64,000 nt of DNA. It comes from Elusimicrobiota bacterium. Its GTDB lineage: Bacteria > Elusimicrobiota > Elusimicrobia > Elusimicrobiales > UBA9959. Both the position numbers and the translations under genes were made by a program. The stretch spans positions 16,982 through 80,981 of the forward strand of contig JAGVVD010000031.1 of assembly GCA_019135865.1 (NCBI GenBank). The letters run 5' to 3'. Under the pieces are notes generated by a model, which did no database searches, was not told the origin of the DNA, and saw only the letters and a program-made list of their open reading frames with translations. Numbering within the stretch: the first letter of the stretch is position 1; each line of letters opens with the position of its first letter. Shown here one piece after another: positions 41,819 to 48,640 of this stretch.

Positions 41819-42964
41819 GCTATATTTAAGCGGCAAAATGTCTGGTGGATAGACTATTACGTTTGCGGAAAGCGCAAGCGCGAGAAGATCGGTCCCAGTC
41901 ATAAGCTCGCGGAAGAGGTCCTCCACAAAAGGAAGGTCGAGATAGCCGAAGGCAAGTTCTTCCCCAACAGGCACAAGTCGGCCTCGAAATTCAACGTCGT
42001 GGCGGACCTTTATTGGGAGAACCACGCCAAGCACAAGCCCAGCATCAAGGCCGCCTATTACACCCTCAAGCCATTAAAGGCTTTCTTTAACGACAAGCCG
42101 CTGGACCAAATCACGACTTTGGACGTCGTTAAATATCTCAACGGCGTCCGGGAGCGCGCCTCCGCCGCCACAGCAAACCGCCATCACAACGTCCTCCGCG
42201 CGATATTCAACAGGGCCATCGACTGGGAACTCTTCAGCGGCCAGAACCCCGCTTCTAAGGTAAAGCAGTTCAGGGTCGAGAACTCCCGCACCCGGTTCCT
42301 TGAGAATCAGGATATAACCCGCTTGCTCGCGGTCTGCGATCATGAAATACGCCCTATTGTGATAGTCGCGTTGCTCACAGGTATGCGGCACGGGGAGATA
42401 CTCAACCTCCGGTGGGAGCACATAGACCTCGCCAACGGGGTCGTCCATGTTCTAAAGACAAAGTCGGGCGAGCCGCGAGAAATTCCTATTATGCCACGAC
42501 TAAGGGCCCTCCTGGAGTCGATACGAAGAGGAGACGGCGGGAGAATATTCGCGATATCAAGCCGCGCCCTCAACCGTCATTTCAGCAAGGCGCTACACCT
42601 CGCCGGAATCCAGGATTTTAGATTCCACGACCTGCGCCACACCTTCGCTTCGCACTTTGTAATGCGGACCAACGACCTCCCCGCCACGCAGAAACTCCTC
42701 GGGCACAAGTCCCCCCGCATGACGCAGCGCTATGCACATTTATCAAAGGGGCACTTACAAGTGGAAATGCAGGTGTTCGAGTCAGGCTGGGCGAATATCT
42801 TAAAAGCACCTATTTTTGACCCTCAAATAGCGCCAGCCAGCCAACCGGGCGGCATAACCCGGGGAAACCCAGAAAGAGGAGAAGTTCATGCAAATAATAC
42901 GGGAGACGGCATACAATCTGCCGAGGGTGCGGAGCCTCAAGGCCCGAAACATCTTCGGCTTTAA
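41816..42964 (+). CDS. int: Tyrosine-family site-specific integrase
   Basis: 382 aa from the ATG at 41816; the frame is open for nine codons upstream, but those lie in the promoter repeats. Residues 1-50 are the arm-binding domain (WWIDYYVCGKRKREKIG), about 60-150 the core-binding SAM-like domain, and the catalytic domain holds R191 in LLTGMRHGEILNLRW, HDLRH (271-275), H297 in LLGHKSPR and the nucleophile Y306 in RYAHLS. The full catalytic set is present, so the enzyme looks active. About 45 residues at the C-terminus are of low complexity and overlap the next gene by 77 bases. It should catalyse recombination between the 47-bp repeats in tRNA-Gly. Confidence 0.95.
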   Translation: MAIFKRQNVWWIDYYVCGKRKREKIGPSHKLAEEVLHKRKVEIAEGKFFPNRHKSASKFNVVADLYWENHAKHKPSIKAAYYTLKPLKAFFNDKPLDQITTLDVVKYLNGVRERASAATANRHHNVLRAIFNRAIDWELFSGQNPASKVKQFRVENSRTRFLENQDITRLLAVCDHEIRPIVIVALLTGMRHGEILNLRWEHIDLANGVVHVLKTKSGEPREIPIMPRLRALLESIRRGDGGRIFAISSRALNRHFSKALHLAGIQDFRFHDLRHTFASHFVMRTNDLPATQKLLGHKSPRMTQRYAHLSKGHLQVEMQVFESGWANILKAPIFDPQIAPASQPGGITRGNPERGEVHANNTGDGIQSAEGAEPQGPKHLRL

Positions 42965-43433
42965 AAAACTCAACCTATCGTTCTCGCCCGGGGTTAATCT
43001 GATTCTGGGCGGCAAGGGAGAGGGCAAGTCCAACTTGATAGCCCTACTTTCCGGGCCTATGAGGCTCGGCTTTATGCTGGCCGGAGAACCGATAGTTTAT
43101 CGCGGGGCCACACGAGCCTCCCTTTTCGTCGAATATGAGATTTTTAAGTTCAGATATCGCAAGGACGGAATTCCTGGGGGCCATGGGCCGCTCGCCATGA
43201 GCTGCTTCAATGACATGAAGAAGTTTTTGCGGCATCTACCCAAGGACGACTGCTTCGTGACGGAACTCGACTGGCTGGTGGCTTTTAATCGCCAACCCGT
43301 GCCCTATAAAGCAGTGTGGGAGGCCTTTCTAAACGCCCGGTGCCAGATAATCGCCACCGCTTTCGACACATGCGAGGTCCCCTTACCGGAATCCGGCACA
43401 ACAATACACCGACTGCCCTTAAGGCGGATGTAA
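42888..43433 (+). CDS. Minimal P-loop ATPase (RecF/SMC-like head fragment)
   Basis: 181 aa. SLKARNIFGFKKLNLSFSPG followed by the Walker A GGKGEGKSNLIALLSG (about 45-60) is the N-terminal lobe of an SMC/RecF/ABC-type ATPase. The rest is too short for a full head: there is no coiled coil and no clear LSGGE signature. FVTELDWLVAFNR may be a degenerate Walker B and QIIATAFDT a sensor strand. AGAGGAG stands well before the ATG at 42888 inside the end of int. Minimal ATPases like this are found in mobile elements; a replication, partition or defence role is open. It could also be a truncated gene. Confidence 0.65.
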   Translation: MQIIRETAYNLPRVRSLKARNIFGFKKLNLSFSPGVNLILGGKGEGKSNLIALLSGPMRLGFMLAGEPIVYRGATRASLFVEYEIFKFRYRKDGIPGGHGPLAMSCFNDMKKFLRHLPKDDCFVTELDWLVAFNRQPVPYKAVWEAFLNARCQIIATAFDTCEVPLPESGTTIHRLPLRRM

Positions 43434-43469
43434 GATTTCGGGAGGCGAGAAGAGGACGGCAGGGGACAA

Positions 43470-43844
43470 CTATCGTTTCAGTATTTTATAGACCGCGCCA
43501 AGGGTTTCAGGGTCCCTTAGGGCCTTTAATATCGAGCGGACTTTCTCTTTCTGCTCTTTCGTTTTGCCGGCCAGAGCGGCCCGCAGTTGGCCGTCTAATT
43601 TTAAATCAGTGTTAGTGGCTTTACTATGCTCGACTTCCGAGAACAACTCGCCCGCCGAAACATTCAGACTCCGGGATATCTTCAATATCGTCCCGAGGCT
43701 AGGGGACTTCTTCCCGTTCTCGATATAGTTCAAAAATCCGCCGTCTATGCCCGCCATTTCCGCGAGCTGACTGATAGTCAGCCCCGCCCGCTTGCGAAGG
43801 GCTCTGATTTTTGCGCCGACAGCCGAGATAGAGGCGTTTTCCAT
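43470..43844 (-). CDS. XRE-family transcriptional regulator
   Basis: 124 aa. Residues about 9-65 are a clear Cro/C1-type HTH: IRALRKRAGLTISQLAEMAG, then GGFLNYIENGKKSPSLGTILKIS-type sequence (in parts FLNYIENGKKSPS). The C-terminal 50 residues are charged and helical (KTKEQKEKVRSILKALRD). It has a good promoter with TTGGGC and TATAAT separated by 16 bases (43886-43859), and a 13-bp palindrome between that -10 and its own start codon. I infer autorepression and control of the divergent secreted TPR gene, and perhaps of the whole element. Confidence 0.92.
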   Translation of the reverse strand: MENASISAVGAKIRALRKRAGLTISQLAEMAGIDGGFLNYIENGKKSPSLGTILKISRSLNVSAGELFSEVEHSKATNTDLKLDGQLRAALAGKTKEQKEKVRSILKALRDPETLGAVYKILKR

Positions 43845-43846
43845 TT

Positions 43847-43926
43847 TGTCCTTAAGACATTATATGGATAATACGCCATAGCCCAAATATCCGTAAGGAC
43901 ATGCGATATTAGTTGTCTTATAGACA
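43847..43926. promoter_or_regulatory. Operators and promoter of the XRE regulator
   Basis: Two matching palindromes TGTCCTTAAGACA (43847-43859) and TGTCTTATAGACA (43914-43926), each TGTC-N5-GACA, flank the regulator's promoter. A half-like copy GTAAGGACA lies at 43893-43901, and GTAAGACA again near 43973. On the minus strand the promoter is TTGGGC (43886-43881), a 16-base spacer and TATAAT (43864-43859). The first palindrome overlaps the -10 by one base and the transcription start, three bases from the ATG. Confidence 0.7.
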
Positions 43927-44059
43927 TTTTTTTGTAAAATAAACCAAAATCCTCGAGTATCGACACTCCATAGTAAGACACCCGGACTTGATAAGCGGCC
44001 CTTGGAAGAGACCGTAGACGGGAGTTGTTTTTGCTTGCATAAAGGGCAGGAGGCATTCT

Positions 44060-45313
44060 ATGAAACCGCAGATTAAGATATTTTTAGCCGCTGTATTTCT
44101 CGCCCTTACCCCCACAACCGGCGCGGCGGAAGGAACATTGAAGTGGATTACCGAGTTGGATGTCTTTCTTCCGGCTCAGGCAGCCGACGGGGAGGAGTCT
44201 GATCTAAAGGAATTATCGCGCGATTATATCGCCGATGGCGGGGATTCCACTACCTCCACCATTGAAACAAAGGCAGCAATAGGCGGCAGACTTGGGATCC
44301 TATATCCGCACCCGCGAATAGGCGACATCGGGCTGAGCGTAGGGTATATCAGCGGACCTAATTCCGATATACGATTTAGAGGATTCACCTCTGGTTTCTT
44401 CGCCGACACCCTTAACTACACCCGTAATTTGAGCTTTATCCGTGCGATGGTAGAATACCGGAAGGAGTCCCCAGCTTCGGACGGTTGGACTTTTTATCCC
44501 GCCTTTGGAGTAGGCAAAGCGTTCGGGGTCAGCAAGTGGGAGATTACCCAAGCGACCAACTATTATTCTGCGCTAAAGGGGCGAACTTTAAAAGAAAAGT
44601 GGGATGGCTTCACCTGGGAAGCCTCTCTGGGCTTTGCCCGAAAAATGGCGGGCTCCGATCTTACTTTCGCGATAAGATATGCGGCCTTCCCTGAACGAAA
44701 AGCTGCCTCGGGGAAAGATATCACCGAAATCAAATGGAACACCTTCGGCTGCTCCGTAGGTCTGAGCTTTGGAGGCAATGATCCGTACACTGAAACTTCT
44801 TCTTATCGTCCTCCGAGCAGGACCAGCGAGTATCGGCCCATGAAAGAGAGCTCTTTAGCCACCCCTGAACCGGCGCAAGCTGAAGAAATAATCGAAGAAG
44901 TAGAAGAAGAACTGCCGCCCGTGGATTATGACGCCGTCCTCCACTCCGCTGAAGGATATCGAAAACAGGGAGATTATCAGAAAGCGCTTGAGGAATACGG
45001 AAATGCTTTAAAAGCCCTCCCGGTTAATGACAAACGAGTAATTTATGTGCTTGAACGTCGTGGCCTTATGAACACGAAATTGGGAAACCTTTCAGGAGCC
45101 AAGGGTTCCTATGCGGGATCCATAACTGCGGCAAAAAAGCTCAACATCGCAGATACGACCGTTATTAACGCCTATCTCGGCTTGGCCTACGCGCAGGAAA
45201 AGACCGGAGGAACACAGGCGGCCATCCGGAACTATCGGAAGGCTCTTCAGCTGACCAACGACCCAGGAACTAAAGCCCAAATCCAAAAGGCCCTTCAGCG
45301 GCTGGAGCGCTAA
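44060..45313 (+). CDS. Secreted protein with barrel-like N-terminal part and C-terminal TPRs
   Basis: 417 aa. Residues 1-22 are a signal peptide (KIFLAAVFLALTPTTGAA). About 25-235 has the alternating pattern of an outer-membrane beta-barrel: GRLGILYPHPRIGDIGLSVG, FSFIRAMVEYR-like strands, AFGVGKAFGVSKWEI and LTFAIRYAAFPERK. A Pro/Ser spacer and an acidic stretch (EEIIEEVEEELPPVDYD, about 275-292) lead to three TPRs ending KALQLTNDPGTKAQIQKALQ. AGGAGG precedes the ATG. It is unusual cargo for a small integrative element and its promoter region is shared with the XRE regulator. A surface receptor or exclusion function is possible. No family name was assigned. Confidence 0.7.
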   Translation: MKPQIKIFLAAVFLALTPTTGAAEGTLKWITELDVFLPAQAADGEESDLKELSRDYIADGGDSTTSTIETKAAIGGRLGILYPHPRIGDIGLSVGYISGPNSDIRFRGFTSGFFADTLNYTRNLSFIRAMVEYRKESPASDGWTFYPAFGVGKAFGVSKWEITQATNYYSALKGRTLKEKWDGFTWEASLGFARKMAGSDLTFAIRYAAFPERKAASGKDITEIKWNTFGCSVGLSFGGNDPYTETSSYRPPSRTSEYRPMKESSLATPEPAQAEEIIEEVEEELPPVDYDAVLHSAEGYRKQGDYQKALEEYGNALKALPVNDKRVIYVLERRGLMNTKLGNLSGAKGSYAGSITAAKKLNIADTTVINAYLGLAYAQEKTGGTQAAIRNYRKALQLTNDPGTKAQIQKALQRLER

Positions 45314-45413
45314 AAAACACCCCAAGGATGGGCGCGCGGCTACATAACCCATGCCACCTACCCAGGAGGCGGCACATGGATGCCGGCTCCTCATTTATAC
45401 CGCCTGTCCCTAG

Positions 45414-45434
45414 ATGGACACCTGCATGGACACC
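45414..45434. promoter_or_regulatory. Putative integrase arm-type sites, right end
   Basis: ATGGACACC occurs at 45414-45422 and 45426-45434, 12 bases apart in the same orientation. It matches the TRGACACY direct repeats at 28800-28830 near the left end. Confidence 0.55.
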
Positions 45435-45465
45435 AAAGGCCTAGAATAGCCCCCTAACCCATAAA

Positions 45466-45496
45466 ACAAAAACGGTGGATTTCTTCAATCCACCGT
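45466..45496 (-). terminator. Terminator brought by the element for tRNA-Gly
   Basis: On the minus strand the 10-bp stem ACGGTGGATT/AATCCACCGT with a five-base loop is followed by TTTTTGTTTTAT. It lies 22 bases past the tRNA 3' end and inside the element, so it replaces the chromosomal terminator now found beyond attL. Confidence 0.85.
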
Positions 45497-45517
45497 CGGG
45501 AAACTGCGGTTAAATTT

Positions 45518-45564
45518 TTGGAGCGGGCGAAGGGAATCGAACCCTCGTCTGAACCTTGGCAAGG
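45518..45564 (-). repeat. Attachment site attR: 3' part of the intact tRNA-Gly
   Basis: These 47 bases are identical to 28657-28703. They span the tRNA 3' end (one base beyond CCA) to the 5' side of the anticodon loop, so insertion rebuilds the tRNA. Confidence 0.95.
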
Positions 45565-45592
45565 TCCCGTTCTACCATTGAACCACGCCCGC
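45519..45592 (-). tRNA. tRNA-Gly (GCC anticodon)
   Basis: 74 bases on the minus strand. Acceptor stem GCGGGCG/CGCCCGC, discriminator U and an encoded CCA; the anticodon loop is TTGCCAA with anticodon GCC; the T loop is TTCGATTC. All four arms pair. The 3' part from the anticodon loop onward was supplied by the integrated element and is identical to the displaced copy at 28657. Confidence 0.97.
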
Positions 45593-45635
45593 GTCAGGAC
45601 TACAGGTCTATTCTAGCAAAGCCCCGGAACGCTTT

Positions 45636-47054
45636 TCAACTCGGACGCCGCCGCCACTTCTGGCCGGCGGAGGTATCCTCCACCAGCACGCCTTTGGCCG
45701 CCAGTTCGGCCCGGAGCTCGTCCGAGCGCTTGAAATCCTTCGCCTTGCGGGCGGCGGCGCGGGCTTCCACCAGCGCCAGCAGTTCCGGCTCCAGGTCGGC
45801 TTCCGCTTTCGGGGCGGCGAAGAGTTCCAGGCCCAGCACCTTGTCGGCCTCTTTCAGGAAGGCCAGGCGTTCCGCGGCCGGGACGGCTTCGTCGCGGGCG
45901 GCCTCCCAGGCGCAGGCCAGGGCCTGCGGGATATTGAGGTCGTCTTCCAGCGCGGCCTTGAGATCGGCCAGGTATTTTGCGGCTGGGGACGAGGGGACAC
46001 CATGCGGCATGGTGTCCCCTTTTTCTGGGACCAGGCGGCGGGCCGCCTCGCGCAGGCGCTCGAGGCCCTTCGTGGCGGCGTCGAGGCCCTCCCAGGTGAA
46101 TTCGAGCTGCTTGCGGTAATGGGTCTGCAGGCAGTAGTAGCGGTAGGCCAGCGGGTCGTAGCCTTTCTTCGGCAGCAACGAGGTGGTGAGGAACTCGCCG
46201 GAGGATTTGGACATCTTGCCCGCGTCGCCGGTGACCAGGAACCTGGCGTGCAGCCAGTAATTTGCGAAGGGCTTGCCGGTGGCGGCCTCGCTCTGGGCTA
46301 TCTCGTTGGTGTGGTGGATGGCGACATGGTCCTCGCCGCCCCAGTGCATGTCCATGGTCTCGCCGAGGTGCTTCATCGCCATGGCCGAGCACTCCATGTG
46401 CCAGCCGGGGAAGCCTTTCCCCCACGGAGAATCCCATTCCATCTGGCGCTTCTCCTCCGGGGCCGAGAACTTCCAGACGGCGAAATCGGTGGGGTTGCGC
46501 TTGCCCTCGTTGGCCTCTATGCGGGCGCCCTCCTGTATCCCCTCGATGTGCTTCTTCCCGGCCAGCTTGCCGTAATCGGGGAATTTGGAGGTGTCGAAAT
46601 ATATTCCATCGCCGTCTATGCGGTAGGTGTATCCCTTCTTTTCCAGCGTCAAGCCGAGGTCGATCATTTCCTTGACGTAGTCGGTGGCCGCGCAGACCAC
46701 GTCGGGCTGCACGCAGTTGAGGGCCTTGAAATCGGCGAAGAAAGCCTCGGTGTAGAATTTCGCCACGTCCCAGGCGCTCTTGCCCTCGCGGCGGGCGCCC
46801 TGCTCCATCTTGTCCTCGCCGGTGTCGGCGTCGGAAACCAGGTGCCCCACATCGGTGATGTTCATGACGCGCTTGACCTTCCAGCCCAGGAAGCGCATGG
46901 CGCGCACCTGCAGGTCCTCGGTGATGAAGGTCCGCATATTGCCGATATGGGCGTAATTATAGACGGTGGGGCCGCAGGTATAGATGCCGGCCTCGCCCTC
47001 TTTTATGGGCCGAAACTCTTCTTTCCGGCGGGTGAGCGTGTTGTAGATCCTCAT
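45636..47054 (-). CDS. cysS: Cysteinyl-tRNA synthetase
   Basis: 472 aa. Class I motifs: CGPTVYNYAHIGNMRT (C27 zinc ligand, HIGN at 36-39), GWHMECSAMAMKHLG with a further zinc Cys and His, and KMSKSSGEF. It charges tRNA-Cys. An inverted repeat with T5 after it (45993-46019) lies within the coding region. It encodes KGDTMPHGV (about residues 345-354), in a surface linker between the catalytic domain and the helical DALR-type domain, and looks like an insertion relative to normal CysS. The start overlaps the stop of the lipoprotein gene by ATGA. The tRNA-Gly gene follows 43 bases downstream. Confidence 0.95.
   Translation of the reverse strand: MRIYNTLTRRKEEFRPIKEGEAGIYTCGPTVYNYAHIGNMRTFITEDLQVRAMRFLGWKVKRVMNITDVGHLVSDADTGEDKMEQGARREGKSAWDVAKFYTEAFFADFKALNCVQPDVVCAATDYVKEMIDLGLTLEKKGYTYRIDGDGIYFDTSKFPDYGKLAGKKHIEGIQEGARIEANEGKRNPTDFAVWKFSAPEEKRQMEWDSPWGKGFPGWHMECSAMAMKHLGETMDMHWGGEDHVAIHHTNEIAQSEAATGKPFANYWLHARFLVTGDAGKMSKSSGEFLTTSLLPKKGYDPLAYRYYCLQTHYRKQLEFTWEGLDAATKGLERLREAARRLVPEKGDTMPHGVPSSPAAKYLADLKAALEDDLNIPQALACAWEAARDEAVPAAERLAFLKEADKVLGLELFAAPKAEADLEPELLALVEARAAARKAKDFKRSDELRAELAAKGVLVEDTSAGQKWRRRPS
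45993..46024. repeat. REP-like palindrome inside cysS
   Basis: GGGGACACCATGC and its exact reverse complement GCATGGTGTCCCC are separated by a single G (45993-46019), and TTTTT follows. A 13-bp perfect palindrome in a coding sequence, with GGGGACA...TGTCCCCTTTTT, resembles the repetitive extragenic palindromes moved by RAYT transposases. The insertion keeps the cysS frame. Confidence 0.75.
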
Positions 47055-47452
47055 TTGAGACCCTTCTTCCTCAGCCTGGCGTCGAGCACGGAGAAGAATT
47101 CGGAGCAGGCCCGCTTCCCCCGGCCGGAGGCGTGCCTGCCGCGCACGCGGCAGCCTATCTCCACCTTGGAGAAAGGATAGATGGCGCCGGCGGGCTTGAG
47201 CGTGTAATTGAACCCGGTATCCGTGCCGGCGCCCTGCGCGGCCTGGTCGCCGGCCGCGGCCAGCACGGCCATGAACGCGTCCTCGCGCTCCTGATCGGGT
47301 TCGGGCGTGACGGCGTATTCGCGGGTCTCGACGGTGACGGCCAGTTCGTCCGGCGGCGCGGCCCCGCCGGCCGGCCGCGGGCGGGCGCAGGCCGTCAGCA
47401 GCGCGGCTAGCGCGGCTGCCGCGACCATGGCGTATACGGAGGCGGTCCTCAT
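47051..47452 (-). CDS. Small lipoprotein of unknown function
   Basis: 133 aa. The signal peptide ends in the lipobox LLTAC (Cys about 22), so it should be a lipid-anchored envelope protein. The rest contains DELAVTVETREYAVTPEPDQ, a GFNYTLKPAGAIYPFSKVEIG segment (in parts YTLKPAGAIYPFSKVEIG) and a basic C-terminus with SEFFSVLDARLRKKG. No domain was recognised. It overlaps the cysS start by ATGA and follows ispDF by eight bases, so it belongs to the same operon. Confidence 0.75.
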   Translation of the reverse strand: MRTASVYAMVAAAALAALLTACARPRPAGGAAPPDELAVTVETREYAVTPEPDQEREDAFMAVLAAAGDQAAQGAGTDTGFNYTLKPAGAIYPFSKVEIGCRVRGRHASGRGKRACSEFFSVLDARLRKKGLK

Positions 47453-47460
47453 AGCGGTCC

Positions 47461-48639
47461 TCAGGCCAGCACGCTGACCACGGCGTAGCAGGCCATGGCC
47501 TCGCCCTTGCCTATATCGCCAAGGCCCTCGCGGCTCTTGGCCTTGACGCTGACGTCCTCGACGGGCATCTTGAAGACGGCGGCGAGCGACTTGCGCAGCC
47601 CGTCGTAATGGGGCTTAAGCTTGGGCTCCTCCGCCACTATCGTGGCGTCGATCTGCCGTATCAGCGCGCCCCGCTTCCCGAGCACCTCCATCGTCTTCTC
47701 GGCTATGGCCACGCTGGAGATGCCCATGATGGTCAGGTCGGTCGGCGGGAAGAAGATGCCTATCTCGCCGGCGGCGATGGCGCCCAGCGCCGCGTCGCAG
47801 ACCGAGTGCAGGACCACGTCGCCGTCGGAGTGGCCCAGCAGTCCCTTGGAATGGGGTATTTTCATGCCGCAGAGGATCAGCGGGCGCCCTTCGGCCAGGC
47901 GGTGTATGTCGTAGCCGAAACCGAAACGGACGGTCTTTTCCTTCTTCCCGGGGGTTTTGCTTTTCATGAGGGCCTCCGCTATGAGCAGGTCTTCCGGCGT
48001 GGTGACCTTTATATTGGAATGGTCGGACTTCACCAGCCTGACCGGCAGGCCGGCGCGCTCCAGCAGCTGCGACTCGTCCGTGTAGTCGCCGCCGTCGGCG
48101 GCCTCGAGCAGGGCGGCCAGGGCGGCGCGCCGGTAGCACTGCGGCGTCTGCACGGCGGTCAGCTCGGAGCGGGGCAGCGTGGCCGCGGCGAATTCGCCTT
48201 TCGCGTCGGCGCGCTTTATCGTATCCTTGACGGGGACTCCCGGCACCGCGGCGCCGGACTCGGCCGCCGCCGCCAGGCACCTCTTTATCAGCGCCGCGGA
48301 GACCAGCGGCCTGGCGCCGTCGTGGACGGCGATCAGCGCGGCGCCGGGCGAAACGGCGGAGAGGCCGTTCCTCAGCGACTCCATGCGCGTGGCCCCGGCC
48401 GGCGCCAGCTTCAGGCCCATGGCCGCGAAGCGCCCGCCTTCGCTCTTTATCCTTTCGGGGGAGAGGACCAGCACGGTCTCGTCGAAAAGACCGCTGGCCA
48501 GGAAAGTCTCCACGCTCCAGAGGACCAGGGGTTTGCCGGCCAGGTCCAGGAACTGCTTCTCGCCTCCCATGCGCTCGCCGCGTCCTCCGGCCAGTATGAC
48601 CGCGGACCTGGGCGAAGGCAGCACGGCTTCGCGGGGCAA
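47461..48639 (-). CDS. ispDF: Bifunctional IspD/IspF enzyme of the MEP pathway
   Basis: 392 aa. Residues 1 to about 225 are the cytidylyltransferase IspD: VILAGGRGERMGGEKQFLDL, VHDGARPLV, VPVKDTIKRAD and LTAVQTPQCYRRAAL. Residues about 233-392 are IspF, 2-C-methyl-D-erythritol 2,4-cyclodiphosphate synthase: FGYDIHRLAEGRPLILCG with the metal-binding DxH, LGHSDGDVVLHSVCDAALGA and VKAKSREGLGDIGKGEAMACYAV. The fusion joins the third and fifth steps of isoprenoid precursor synthesis. It is one base away from the PIN/TRAM gene and in the operon running from radA to cysS. Start at 48639; several upstream residues are not conserved. Confidence 0.95.
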   Translation of the reverse strand: MPREAVLPSPRSAVILAGGRGERMGGEKQFLDLAGKPLVLWSVETFLASGLFDETVLVLSPERIKSEGGRFAAMGLKLAPAGATRMESLRNGLSAVSPGAALIAVHDGARPLVSAALIKRCLAAAAESGAAVPGVPVKDTIKRADAKGEFAAATLPRSELTAVQTPQCYRRAALAALLEAADGGDYTDESQLLERAGLPVRLVKSDHSNIKVTTPEDLLIAEALMKSKTPGKKEKTVRFGFGYDIHRLAEGRPLILCGMKIPHSKGLLGHSDGDVVLHSVCDAALGAIAAGEIGIFFPPTDLTIMGISSVAIAEKTMEVLGKRGALIRQIDATIVAEEPKLKPHYDGLRKSLAAVFKMPVEDVSVKAKSREGLGDIGKGEAMACYAVVSVLA

Positions 48640-48640
48640 G

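Larger units (their letters stand above)
28657..45564. mobile_element. 16.9-kb integrative element in tRNA-Gly(GCC)
   Basis: The element is bounded by exact 47-bp direct repeats, the right one inside an intact tRNA-Gly and the left one a 3' fragment of it, which is the footprint of tyrosine-recombinase integration. The excised unit would be 16,861 bp. Inside are a tyrosine integrase, an AlpA/Xis-like protein, a P4-type prim-pol/SF3 helicase, an XRE regulator, several small DNA-binding proteins and cargo: type I restriction-modification, a DUF45 peptidase, a NYN protein, a P-loop ATPase and a secreted TPR protein. Base composition is visibly lower in GC than the flanks in several parts. Capsid, portal, terminase and conjugation genes are absent, so it resembles a phage satellite or an integrative plasmid. 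Confidence 0.93.
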
